The position numbers were made by a program, and so were the translations under genes. From Cricetibacter osteomyelitidis (lineage in GTDB: Bacteria > Pseudomonadota > Gammaproteobacteria > Enterobacterales > Pasteurellaceae), in contig NZ_SLYB01000001.1 in assembly GCF_004340985.1 (NCBI RefSeq), positions 124,001 through 188,000 of the forward strand: a stretch of 64,000 bases of DNA, written 5' to 3'. Positions 29,602 to 38,473 of this stretch are shown here, in pieces. Within the stretch, counting starts at the first letter, position 1, and each line of letters begins with the position of its first letter. The notes under the pieces were generated by a model that made no database searches, was not told where the DNA came from, and saw only the letters and a list, made by a program, of their open reading frames with translations.

Positions 29602-32199
29602 TTAGGATTTAAAGATTAATACATCTTCTTTCGTATATTCGGCCATCTTGTCAAAATTCATATAACGGTAAATTTCCGCTTTCTCATTTTGTAAATCATT
29701 AATATAAGCCAAATATTCTTCCGGTGTCGGCAATTTGCCGAGCAAAGATGCTACCGCCGCCAGTTCCGCAGAAGCCAAATAGACATTTGCACCTTGTCCT
29801 AAACGGTTCGGGAAGTTACGGGTGGAGGTGGAAACCACGGTAGAACCGCTTGCTACACGGGCTTGGTTGCCCATACACAGTGAACAGCCCGGCAATTCGA
29901 TTCTTGCTCCGCTTCTGCCGTAGATATTGTAGTAGCCTTCTTTACGTAATTCATCCGCATCCATTTTGGTCGGCGGTGCAATCCATAAACGAGTAGGGGC
30001 ATTGCCGTTGGATTGTTCCAATAATTTACCTGCGGCACGGAAATGACCGATATTCGTCATGCAAGAACCGATAAACACTTCGTCGATTTTGTCGCCTTGC
30101 ACTTCGGAAAGCAAGCGGGCATCGTCAGGATCGTTCGGTGCACAAAGAATCGGCTCTTTGATCTTATCAAGATTAATTTCGATTACGGCAGCATATTCCG
30201 CATCCGGATCCGCTTGTAAGAGTTGTGGATTTGCAAGCCACTCTTGCATTCTCTGAATACGACGCTCCAAGGTTTGTTTATCGCCGTAGCCTTGAGCGAT
30301 CATATGGGTTAATAAAGCGATATTGGAATTGAGATATTCAATAATCGGAGCTTTATCTAATTTAATAGTACAGGCTGCCGCCGAACGTTCTGCAGAGGCA
30401 TCGGATAATTCAAAGGCTTGTTCCACGGAAAGATTTTCCAATCCTTCAATTTCGAGAATGCGACCGGAGAAGATATTTTTCTTGCCTTTTTTCTCCACCG
30501 TGAGCAAGCCTTGCTGAATGGCGTAATACGGAATAGCGTGCACTAAGTCGCGCAAGGTAATGCCCGGTTGCATAGCGCCTGAAAAACGCACTAACACGGA
30601 TTCCGGCATATCCAACGGAATAATACCCGTTGCCGCACCGAATGCCACTAAGCCGGAACCTGCCGGAAATGAAATGCCGATCGGAAAACGAGTGTGTGAA
30701 TCGCCGCCGGTACCTACCGTATCCGGTAATAACATACGGTTTAGCCAAGAGTGGATCACGCCGTCGCCCGGACGCAATGCCACACCGCCACGACTCATCA
30801 TAAATTCAGGTAGGGTTTGTTGTAATGTCACATCTACCGGTTTTGGATAAGCTGCCGTATGACAGAAAGACTGCATGACCAAATCTGCCGAGAAGTTTAA
30901 GCAAGCCAGATCTTTTAATTCATCGCGGGTCATACCGCCAGTGGTATCTTGCGAACCCACAGTGGTCATTTTCGGTTCGCAATATTCGCCGGCCCGCACA
31001 CCTTTAACGCCACAAGTACGACCGACTATTTTTTGTGCCAAGGTAAAACCTTTGTTATTTTGTACCGCACTTTGCGGTTTCACGAATACATTACTTTCCG
31101 GCAAGCCTAGTTCGGCACGGGCTTTTTGCGTTAAGCTGCGTCCGATAATTAACGGAATCCGTCCACCGGCACGCACTTCGTCTAATAATACATCCGTTTT
31201 TAATTGAAATTCCGCTAACAGTTCATCAGTATCGTGTTTACAGATTTTGCCTTGATACGGATACACATCGATCACATCGCCCATATTGATATTACTCACA
31301 TCCACTTCGATAGGCAACGTACCGGCATCTTCCAGGGTGTTAAAGAAAATCGGGGCAATTTTGCCGCCCAGCACCACACCGCCGCCGCGTTTGTTCGGGA
31401 TATAAGGAATATCATCGCCCATAAACCACAATACGGAGTTGGTAGCCGATTTACGAGATGAACCGGTTCCCACCACATCGCCCACATAGGTTAGCGGGAA
31501 CCCTTTTTGTTTTAATCGTTCGATTTGTTTAATTGGGCCAATATTGCCGTTATCATCCGGTTCAATGCCTTCTCGCTCATTTTTTAACATTGCTAAGGCA
31601 TGCAGCGGAATATCCGGACGAGACCAAGCATCCTGTGCCGGTGAGAGATCGTCAGTGTTGGTTTCGCCGGTGACTTTAAATACGGTAAAGGTTAATTTTT
31701 CGGATAATTTCGGACGGGATAAGAACCAATCCGCATTTGCCCAGGATTGTAAAATTTGTTGAGCATATTGATTGCCTTTTTTCGCCCGTTCCGCTACATC
31801 TTTAAAGTTATCAAAAATCAATAGGGTAGCCGATAGCGCTTTAGTGGCGATCGGGGCTAATTTTTCGTTATCAAGTGCGGTCAATAACGGGGCAATATTG
31901 TAACCGCCCTGCATTGTGCCAAGCAGTTCCACGGCATATTCCGGGGTAATCAACGGTGATGGTTGTTCGCCTGTTATCACCGCTGCTAAAAATTCCGCTT
32001 TCACTAATGCCGCTTCGTCCACCCCGGCAGGAATACGGTTTTCAAACAGATCCATTAAATAAGCTGCATTATTTTGTTGCGGATCTTTGAGTAATTCGAT
32101 TAATTGAGCGGTTTGAACCGCATCTAAAGGTTTCGGCACAATGCCCAGTGCCGCACGCTCATCAATATGAGTCTGATATTGTTGTAGAAAGTTTGCCAT
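29602..32199 (-). CDS. acnB: Aconitase B
   Basis: Bifunctional aconitate hydratase and 2-methylisocitrate dehydratase, the main growth-phase aconitase. 865 residues, as in E. coli. The HEAT-like N-terminal domain, the swivel domain with [13 protein letters not shown] and the [4Fe-4S] ligands (Cys in [12 protein letters not shown] and the [11 protein letters not shown] pair) are visible. Uptake signals lie inside at 31064-31072 and 31873-31881. The promoter should lie in 32200-32377, which also has an uptake signal (32353-32361). Confidence 0.97.
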   Translation of the reverse strand: MANFLQQYQTHIDERAALGIVPKPLDAVQTAQLIELLKDPQQNNAAYLMDLFENRIPAGVDEAALVKAEFLAAVITGEQPSPLITPEYAVELLGTMQGGYNIAPLLTALDNEKLAPIATKALSATLLIFDNFKDVAERAKKGNQYAQQILQSWANADWFLSRPKLSEKLTFTVFKVTGETNTDDLSPAQDAWSRPDIPLHALAMLKNEREGIEPDDNGNIGPIKQIERLKQKGFPLTYVGDVVGTGSSRKSATNSVLWFMGDDIPYIPNKRGGGVVLGGKIAPIFFNTLEDAGTLPIEVDVSNINMGDVIDVYPYQGKICKHDTDELLAEFQLKTDVLLDEVRAGGRIPLIIGRSLTQKARAELGLPESNVFVKPQSAVQNNKGFTLAQKIVGRTCGVKGVRAGEYCEPKMTTVGSQDTTGGMTRDELKDLACLNFSADLVMQSFCHTAAYPKPVDVTLQQTLPEFMMSRGGVALRPGDGVIHSWLNRMLLPDTVGTGGDSHTRFPIGISFPAGSGLVAFGAATGIIPLDMPESVLVRFSGAMQPGITLRDLVHAIPYYAIQQGLLTVEKKGKKNIFSGRILEIEGLENLSVEQAFELSDASAERSAAACTIKLDKAPIIEYLNSNIALLTHMIAQGYGDKQTLERRIQRMQEWLANPQLLQADPDAEYAAVIEINLDKIKEPILCAPNDPDDARLLSEVQGDKIDEVFIGSCMTNIGHFRAAGKLLEQSNGNAPTRLWIAPPTKMDADELRKEGYYNIYGRSGARIELPGCSLCMGNQARVASGSTVVSTSTRNFPNRLGQGANVYLASAELAAVASLLGKLPTPEEYLAYINDLQNEKAEIYRYMNFDKMAEYTKEDVLIFKS

Positions 32200-32377
32200 A
32201 TTAGAGTGTCCTATTGCTGTGTTTGTTTTTGTAGGGGAAGTTGCATATTAACGTTTTAATAGCTAGGGAACAAGAGGAATAAAAGAGAAATTATTGAATT
32301 TTTGTAGTAGAGAGTTGCTCAAAACGAGTGCAGTAAAATTTCAGAAAATTCGACCGCACTTTTATTCTACGGATGTT

Positions 32378-33394
32378 CTATGGATCTAGTCCCATCAGTA
32401 TTTTTTCTGCGTTTTCTTTCGTCAGATTATATTGATAGTAACGTTTATAGAAATCTTGTGTTTTTTCAACCATATTCAGATCGGCAAATTTTTCCGGATG
32501 AAATAATTTAGCAGCCCATAAAAGCTGTAATGCTTCTTCGCCGCTGTAACGATCCCAAGGGAATGTGCCGAGCGGATTGACAAAAATCCGGTTGTTTTTC
32601 ACCGCATTTAAACTTTTCCATAGAGGATCGGCTTTGATTTTTTTTATTCCTTGAATTGCGTTAAAACTGCCGATAATAATCACATCGGGGTTGGCGTTGA
32701 TAATTTCTTCCATACTTACTTCCACCAGATTAGCCTGATTCGGTAGGGCATTTTTGCCACCGGCTTTAGTGATCCATTCACCCACAATCGACATACCACC
32801 GTCGATTTTATACAGGTTATTTGCATTGGCAATGTGCAGAACCGTCGGTTTATCTTGTTCGCTCACGTTTTTCAGCCGTTCTGCAATAAATCGGATATTA
32901 CCGTCTAATTCTTTTATATAGGTTTCTGCTATGGTTGGAGCATTACCGCCCAACACGTCAGCGGTGATTTTCACGGTGTTTTTGAGTCCGTCAAAATCCT
33001 GAAATTGCACTAATACTGCTTTTAAACCTGCTCTTTCCACTTCTTGCTTCGCGGCTTGGTTGGAGACTAATACCGCTTGCGGTTGAACTTCCAATAGGCT
33101 TTCTAATTGTACGCCTTGTCCGTTTGTGAGAGCCGGTACTTCATTAATACGCGGATAGACTTCGCTGAACCATTTATTGCGTTTGATCACATCGGTTGTG
33201 CCCACTAATTTATCGGCTCCACCCAGCAATAGCACGATTTGATTATTCGCGTGCCATAAATCCGCTACACGTTCCACTTGATCCGGTAATTCGATTTGAT
33301 TGCTTTTGATATCTTGTACCAAACGGGCTTGAGAGAGCGGTGCTGTGGCTAAAAGTGCGGTTAAAAATAATGATTTTGTTAAGGATTTAAACAT
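32378..33394 (-). CDS. molA: Molybdate/tungstate ABC transporter binding protein (MolA-like)
   Basis: Periplasmic helical-backbone binding protein, 338 residues from ATG 33394. The signal peptide MFKSLTKSLFLTALLATAPLSQA is cut after about residue 23. It resembles H. influenzae MolA (HI1472), which delivers molybdate and tungstate to MolBC, although relatives of this fold usually carry haem, vitamin B12 or siderophores. The upstream GTG at 33439 is rejected: AGAAGG before ATG 33394 is the better ribosome binding site and the signal peptide starts there. It is third in the order permease-ATPase-receptor. An uptake signal lies in the signal-peptide coding sequence (33353-33361). The substrate call rests on homology and the molbindin next door. 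Confidence 0.8.
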   Translation of the reverse strand: MFKSLTKSLFLTALLATAPLSQARLVQDIKSNQIELPDQVERVADLWHANNQIVLLLGGADKLVGTTDVIKRNKWFSEVYPRINEVPALTNGQGVQLESLLEVQPQAVLVSNQAAKQEVERAGLKAVLVQFQDFDGLKNTVKITADVLGGNAPTIAETYIKELDGNIRFIAERLKNVSEQDKPTVLHIANANNLYKIDGGMSIVGEWITKAGGKNALPNQANLVEVSMEEIINANPDVIIIGSFNAIQGIKKIKADPLWKSLNAVKNNRIFVNPLGTFPWDRYSGEEALQLLWAAKLFHPEKFADLNMVEKTQDFYKRYYQYNLTKENAEKILMGLDP

Positions 33395-33419
33395 TGTATT
33401 TGCCTTCTGTTGGAAATAA

Positions 33420-34217
33420 TTAAAGATGCGAAATAGCACAAATATGCCGTTGCAATTCCGGGATATAGATTAATTTCAGATCTGTTTGATACAAAGCGGT
33501 GAGATTCTGCTCGGTGATAATGTCCAGGGTGTTACCCACTTGTAATTTACCTGCCGCATTTAAAATTGCCACTTTGGCATCCGGTAATTTGCTGTGTAAG
33601 AGCATTGGGTGATCCGGATTATGCGTAGTGGTGATAATGGAAAAATTTTGTTCTGCTAATTGTTTGATTAAACGGATTGTTTTAAATACATTGCCGTAAT
33701 CTAAGGCGGAAGTGGGTTCATCAAATAAAATCAGTTGCGGCTGTTGCACTAAAATCTTAGCAATATTCACCAACTGTTTTTCACCACCGCTCATATTCAT
33801 ATAGATTTTATCTGCCAAATGGCGGATATCTAAGGTGTCTAAGGCTTGATCCACTAAGGCGTAATCTTTTTCACTCGGGCTGGCAAACCGGCTTAAATGC
33901 GGTGCTCTTCCTAATGCCACATAATCCTGCACGGTATATAAATACGTTTGTGGTGCAGATTGCGATACATAAGCAATTTTACGGGCGATTTGGCGGTTGG
34001 AAAGTGCGGTGAGATTTTCATTATTTAACCAAATACCACCGATATCATCTTTAAATTGCGGTTTCAATAAACCGGCAATGCAGTTAAGCAAGGTTGATTT
34101 TCCTGCACCGTTGGCACCGAGAATAGTGAGTAGTTCGCCACGGTTTAATGCTAAATCAATGCCGTTCAACACCAATTTATCTTGATGACTAAAGTAAAGA
34201 TTTTTAATTGTCAGCAT
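33420..34217 (-). CDS. molC: Molybdate ABC transporter ATPase (MolC-like)
   Basis: ATPase of the MolBCA importer, 265 residues. The Walker A is GANGAGKST, the Q-loop lies near AYVSQSAP, the signature is MSGGEKQLVNIAKIL and the Walker B is LILFDEPTSALD. It belongs to the FecE/BtuD-like group that pairs with FecCD-type permeases. Its ATG overlaps the permease stop (TAATG) by one base, so translation is coupled. An uptake signal is embedded at 34002-34010. Confidence 0.85.
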   Translation of the reverse strand: MLTIKNLYFSHQDKLVLNGIDLALNRGELLTILGANGAGKSTLLNCIAGLLKPQFKDDIGGIWLNNENLTALSNRQIARKIAYVSQSAPQTYLYTVQDYVALGRAPHLSRFASPSEKDYALVDQALDTLDIRHLADKIYMNMSGGEKQLVNIAKILVQQPQLILFDEPTSALDYGNVFKTIRLIKQLAEQNFSIITTTHNPDHPMLLHSKLPDAKVAILNAAGKLQVGNTLDIITEQNLTALYQTDLKLIYIPELQRHICAISHL

Positions 34218-35203
34218 TAGTCACTCACCTTTTGTTTTACCAAAACCCAGGCAAAAAACGGTGCACCGAGAAAACCGGTGAGAATACCAAGCGGAATTTC
34301 TTGCACGTAAAGATTGCGTGCCAGGGTATCAATAAATAGTAAAAAAATTGCCCCGATTAATGCGGCAAGCGGCAAGGTTTTTAGATTGTTATCACCGATT
34401 AATAAGCGGGCTAAATGGGGGATAATTAATCCAAGCCAACCGATAGTGCCGCTTAAGCAGACTGCTGAAGCGGTCAGTAACGTGGCAGCGATAACCATAA
34501 TGGTGCGTTCTACGCGAATATTGGCACCGATCATTTGAGCTTCTCGATCACCCAGTGACAGTACATTGATCCGCCAACGCATTGCAAAAAGCATTGCAAT
34601 GGTAAGAAAAATAATAGGGGCAAGCAGCAACAGATTATGATATTCCGCTTTGGTCAGGCTGCCCATTTGCCAATATACAATATCCGCCAGTTGAGTTTCC
34701 GGATCAGCGAGATATTTAATCAATCCCAAACAGGCTCCCATAAAGCCGGATACCACAATACCTGCCAAGACCAGAATAATAGTGGTATCCCGTTTTAATA
34801 ATTTGGGCAGAGCGAGTGTCATTGATACCGCAATAATACCACCGATAAACGCAAAAAACTGAATACCGAACATACCAATACCGAGCAAAATGGCGATGGC
34901 AGCGCCGATACAGGCACCGCTAGACACTCCAAGCAGATCCGGCGATACCAACGGATTGCGGAAAATACCTTGATAGGTGACACCGGCCACCGCTAAAGCC
35001 GATCCCACGAGTATTGCCGCTAAAATGCGAGGAAGTCGTAAGTTAAAAATAATATTAGTGTGCACACTGTTATCATTTTGTTGTAGCAAACTGTGCAAAA
35101 CATCCGGCAGCGGAATATAAAACCGTCCGACAGATAAAGCGATCAGCGACATCAGTACCAGCAAAATAAGCAGAGCACACATCACAGCACGGTATTTTTG
35201 CAT
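34217..35203 (-). CDS. molB: Molybdate ABC transporter permease (MolB-like, FecCD family)
   Basis: Integral membrane subunit of the importer, 328 residues with about ten predicted membrane segments. FecCD-family signatures include LRLPRILAAILVGSALAVAGVTYQGIFRNPLVSPDLLGVSSGA and the later LSGTIGWLGLIIPHLARLL. ATG 35203 is chosen over a TTG six bases upstream. It heads the molBCA order, directly downstream of the molbindin gene on the same strand. The type II fold for a molybdate importer agrees with H. influenzae MolBC. Confidence 0.85.
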   Translation of the reverse strand: MQKYRAVMCALLILLVLMSLIALSVGRFYIPLPDVLHSLLQQNDNSVHTNIIFNLRLPRILAAILVGSALAVAGVTYQGIFRNPLVSPDLLGVSSGACIGAAIAILLGIGMFGIQFFAFIGGIIAVSMTLALPKLLKRDTTIILVLAGIVVSGFMGACLGLIKYLADPETQLADIVYWQMGSLTKAEYHNLLLLAPIIFLTIAMLFAMRWRINVLSLGDREAQMIGANIRVERTIMVIAATLLTASAVCLSGTIGWLGLIIPHLARLLIGDNNLKTLPLAALIGAIFLLFIDTLARNLYVQEIPLGILTGFLGAPFFAWVLVKQKVSD

Positions 35204-35310
35204 TATCAATAGATCCTAATATAAGTTATTTTATATATAAATTTTTATATAATGAATGTGATAAAAAAGTACGGTATATTCGTACCGCACTTTTGCTTAT
35301 CTTTCGACGA

Positions 35311-35736
35311 TTATTTTTTTACACCTAGGATCACTTGTGATGCTTTAATAATCACATTTACATCATAACCTACTGAAATACCAAGCTTTTTCAAACTGGT
35401 TTCTGTGATAATTGCCACGATTTCCGCACCGCCGTTGGTTTTTACTGTGACTTCGGCGTTTACCACACCTTCTTTAATTTCAACAACTTTTGCCGCCAGC
35501 TGATTACGGGCAGAAAGTAATAGGCTGTTGTCGGTAGAGAGAATCACTGAAGGTGCTTTAAAAATAGCTACAACATTTTTACCTTCCGTTAATCCTAATA
35601 CCTGTGTACTGCCGGTAGTAATCACTACAGCCAATGGTTCGCCAGTAGCTAACTGAATGTTAATTAAGTCATTTACTGCACCGGGCGTAATAGATGTTAC
35701 GGTTGCGGCTAATTGATTTCTTGCACTGATTGTCAT
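35311..35736 (-). CDS. Molbindin with two Mop domains
   Basis: Small cytoplasmic molybdate-binding protein of 141 residues made of two tandem Mop domains. Each begins SARNQL (residues 4-9 and 75-80), followed by the oxyanion-binding beta barrel with TS/TETS turns. Such proteins store or buffer molybdate. It lies about 110 bases upstream of molB on the same strand and is divergent from the TonB receptor. The hairpin AAGTACGGTA/TACCGCACTT after its stop (with an uptake signal at 35284-35292) may partly separate it from molBCA. This gene is the main support for reading the locus as molybdenum-related. Confidence 0.88.
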   Translation of the reverse strand: MTISARNQLAATVTSITPGAVNDLINIQLATGEPLAVVITTGSTQVLGLTEGKNVVAIFKAPSVILSTDNSLLLSARNQLAAKVVEIKEGVVNAEVTVKTNGGAEIVAIITETSLKKLGISVGYDVNVIIKASQVILGVKK

Positions 35737-35815
35737 AATGATATCCTTGTTAAGATGAAAAATTGGTCATTATTCTAGCATATTTGCATAAATCAAATAT
35801 ACCTAAAGTTAATTA

Positions 35816-35845
35816 TTGATCGTTATCTATAAATATATATAATGA
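35816..35845 (+). promoter_or_regulatory. Promoter of the TonB receptor overlapped by a ModE-like box
   Basis: TTGATC (35816-35821) and TATAAT (35838-35843) with 16 bases between them form a good promoter. The same bases hold CGTTAT-N12-ATAATG (35821-35844), one base from the E. coli ModE operator pattern CGTTAT-N12-ATAACG. A bound ModE-type repressor would cover both promoter boxes. modE itself is not in the window. Confidence 0.6.
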
Positions 35846-35880
35846 GAGCCATTATAACAACTCACATTTGTACCATCTTT

Positions 35881-35920
35881 ATGGTTAGCGTTTCCCCCGA
35901 TTCAAGCTAACCATTTTTTT
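35881..35920 (+). terminator. Intrinsic terminator inside the 5' leader of the TonB receptor
   Basis: ATGGTTAGC (35881-35889) pairs perfectly with GCTAACCAT (35906-35914), ending in a run of seven T. It lies about 70 bases after the predicted start and 44 before the receptor ATG. The upstream gene points the other way, so the only transcript it can stop is the receptor's own, as an attenuator or as the end of a short RNA of about 70 nt. Confidence 0.7.
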
Positions 35921-35963
35921 ATCTGAATTTTTACTTTTTAACTCTTATATTAAGGACTCAATT

Positions 35964-38348
35964 ATGAAAAAATTTCCTAAACTTAATTTAATCACCATTG
36001 CATTGATTTTTGTTTCAGGGGCAGCTTCTGCGGCAGAAAGTGAGCAATTGGATGAAATCACTGTCACGGTTGAAGAACAAGTGAAACAATCCTTGGGCGT
36101 GTCGATTATTAGTAAAAAAGAATTGGAACAAAATCCTATTGAAAATGATGTGTCTGAAATTATAGCCAAACAACCGGGCGTGACACTAAGTACGAATGCA
36201 CCGGGTGGTGCACGCGGTAATAAACGACAAGTGGATATTCGTGCAATGGGGCCTGAAAATACATTGATCTTAATCGATGGTAAACCGGTAAAGTCCCGCA
36301 ATTCAGAACGTTATGGACGCAATGGTACACGTAATACCCGTGGTGACACTAACTGGGTACCGGCAGAGGCTATTGAATCTATTGAAGTAATTCGCGGACC
36401 GGCAGCAGCTCGTTATGGCTCTGGTGCAATGGGCGGTGTGGTAAATATCAAAACTAAATCGCCAACATCTGAATATCATAGCAGTATTGATATGTTTACC
36501 GAACAACCAGAAAATGATAAAGAAGGTTATACTAACCGATTAGGTTTTAATTTTAGCGGTCCATTAATAAAAGATGTATTAGGATTCCGGTTATATGGAA
36601 ATATTGCTAAGACTGATGCTGATAATATGGATATCAATTCTCGCGAAGTGGCTCAAACGAATAGTGCGGCAACAAGAGTCAATACTTTATATGCCGGACG
36701 TGAAGGGATAAGGAACAAAGATATTGCCGGTCAATTAGTTTGGAATATTACATCGAATCAGAAGTTGATCTTGGATGCATCATACAGTCGTCAAGGAAAT
36801 ATTTATAACGGTGATACGCAAAACAGTTCTGTATTTGTATCCGGTGCACAAGCGGTAAGTCATAATCTGGCATTACAGCAAGCAGAAACATCAACGCTAT
36901 ATCGACAGAGTTACAGTTTAACACACGAAGGGAAGTGGAAAACATTTGATAACCGCACTTATTTTACTTTCGAGCAAACCCGCAACTATCGCTATCCGGA
37001 AGGTTTGCTGGGGAGCACTGAAGGTGCGTATAACGGTTTAAATAAATCGGTGAGTTTGTTACGTAATTATCGTTTTAGCAATGAACTTTATATTCCATTC
37101 ACTATTAGAAGCACAGTGCATACGGCAACATTTGGTGTAGAAGCTTCACGTTCAGAACTAGATGATGCGGCATCAATGGTACAAATAATGTCTACATATG
37201 GTGTAATCCCTTGGCTTGCTAATAGCCGTCGTAGCGGTAAAGTATCGCAAAATGAGTATGCTGTATTTTTAGAAGATAATATTTTATTATCCGATAACAA
37301 AACAATTGTTACACCGGGTATTCGTTTTGATTACAGCACTAATTCAGGCTCAAACTGGAGTCCGTCATTAAACTTTTCTCATCAAGTAACCGAACATTGG
37401 AAAATCAAAGGCGGAGTCGCTCGAGCTTATAAAGCACCTAATCTATATCAGTCATCACCAAACTATTTATTGGTGAATGCCAGTAATGGTTGTCCGATTG
37501 ATAGTGCAAATATTTGGACAAATGTAAATGCGTTGAATGCAACAGGCGGAACAGGAACTAATAGTGATCCATACACTAATAGTAATGCCGGTGGTTTTGA
37601 TTGGGGGCGTGCTTGTTATTTTCTAGGCAATGAAAATATTAAACCGGAAACCAGCTGGAATAAAGAAATCGGATTTGAATATAGTGATGGTGGAATCTTA
37701 TACTCATTGGCTTATTTCCACAATGACTATCGCAATAAAATCATTTCTAACGGTGAATTTATGGCGACAGTTGATGCAAATTATAACCGTGAAATCCGTA
37801 TGGAAAATACCGAAGACAATGTCGCTGTATATCGTCACTATACAGGTACTAATGTGTATCGTTGGGGGAATGCAAAACGTGCGTTAATTGAAGGTGTTGA
37901 AAGTAATTTGACCTTGCCGTTTTTCGATGATGCCGTGACATTCAGCACCAACTTTACTTATATAATCAAAAATATTAATAAAGATACCGGAAACCCAATT
38001 TCTATTGTGCCGAAATATACAATTAATAGTGCTTTGAATTGGCAAATTAATGACCTTTGGGATATAAGTACCACTTACACCCGCTACGGTAGACAAAAAA
38101 CAGTGAATAATCCGGAAAACTTTATGCAGGTGATTCATACCACAGGTAAAAGTCTTGTAAAACAATATCAGTTGGGTAGCTATGGCGTGTGGGGGGCAAA
38201 TGTCGGCTATAAATTTAGCAATAATTTCAGATTACGAGTAGGCATCAGCAATATTTTGGATAAACGCATCTATCGCAATGCGACTACTGCTCGCACCTAT
38301 AATCAACGCGGTCGAGCTTATTATATGAATTTAAAATACAGCTTTTAA
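35964..38348 (+). CDS. TonB-dependent outer-membrane receptor, FepA-like
   Basis: Outer-membrane receptor of 794 residues. The signal peptide is cut after about residue 23, a TonB box-like DEITVTVEE follows at 30-38, then the plug, then a 22-stranded barrel ending in the usual aromatic residue (KYSF). The plug segment YGRNGTRNTRGDTNWVPAEA with IEVIRGPAAARYGSGAMGGVVNI is close to that of enterobactin receptors FepA/PfeA/IroN. No siderophore synthesis genes are seen. The divergent molbindin and molBCA, and the ModE-like box in its promoter, suggest a molybdenum-linked ligand, possibly a catecholate complex. A ferric catecholate receptor remains the default reading. Confidence 0.88.
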   Translation: MKKFPKLNLITIALIFVSGAASAAESEQLDEITVTVEEQVKQSLGVSIISKKELEQNPIENDVSEIIAKQPGVTLSTNAPGGARGNKRQVDIRAMGPENTLILIDGKPVKSRNSERYGRNGTRNTRGDTNWVPAEAIESIEVIRGPAAARYGSGAMGGVVNIKTKSPTSEYHSSIDMFTEQPENDKEGYTNRLGFNFSGPLIKDVLGFRLYGNIAKTDADNMDINSREVAQTNSAATRVNTLYAGREGIRNKDIAGQLVWNITSNQKLILDASYSRQGNIYNGDTQNSSVFVSGAQAVSHNLALQQAETSTLYRQSYSLTHEGKWKTFDNRTYFTFEQTRNYRYPEGLLGSTEGAYNGLNKSVSLLRNYRFSNELYIPFTIRSTVHTATFGVEASRSELDDAASMVQIMSTYGVIPWLANSRRSGKVSQNEYAVFLEDNILLSDNKTIVTPGIRFDYSTNSGSNWSPSLNFSHQVTEHWKIKGGVARAYKAPNLYQSSPNYLLVNASNGCPIDSANIWTNVNALNATGGTGTNSDPYTNSNAGGFDWGRACYFLGNENIKPETSWNKEIGFEYSDGGILYSLAYFHNDYRNKIISNGEFMATVDANYNREIRMENTEDNVAVYRHYTGTNVYRWGNAKRALIEGVESNLTLPFFDDAVTFSTNFTYIIKNINKDTGNPISIVPKYTINSALNWQINDLWDISTTYTRYGRQKTVNNPENFMQVIHTTGKSLVKQYQLGSYGVWGANVGYKFSNNFRLRVGISNILDKRIYRNATTARTYNQRGRAYYMNLKYSF

Positions 38349-38364
38349 TTCAGTAACCTATTCT

Positions 38365-38402
38365 AAGTGCGGTGGAATTTTCAAAAATTTTACCGCACTT
38401 TG
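38365..38402 (+). terminator. Inverted uptake-signal terminator after the TonB receptor
   Basis: AAGTGCGGT (38365-38373) and ACCGCACTT (38392-38400) make a stem of about 10 base pairs with an A/T loop, followed by TTGTTTTT. It ends the receptor transcript. Confidence 0.8.
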
Positions 38403-38412
38403 TTTTTGTTTC

Positions 38413-38449
38413 TTTACTTTATTTCTCTTGCACTATTATAATAGTGCAA
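38413..38449 (+). promoter_or_regulatory. mtr promoter with a TrpR-like palindromic operator
   Basis: The -35 box TTTACT (38413-38418) and the perfect TATAAT (38437-38442) are 18 bases apart. The -10 sits in a perfect 22-base palindrome (38428-38449) with half-site TTGCACTATTA. Its core GCACTA-N6-TAGTGC resembles E. coli TrpR operators of the type G(T/C)ACTAG-N4-CTAGT(G/A)C, and mtr is a TrpR target in E. coli. Confidence 0.6.
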
Positions 38450-38473
38450 ATCATTTCTTATAAGGTAAATATT

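Noticed and set aside
30446..30748. Antisense open frames across acnB
   Set aside because: They mirror the codon structure of acnB and have no ribosome binding site or family features.
38372..38473. Longer mtr frame
   Set aside because: It covers the uptake-signal terminator, promoter and palindrome; the homologous start is 38474.
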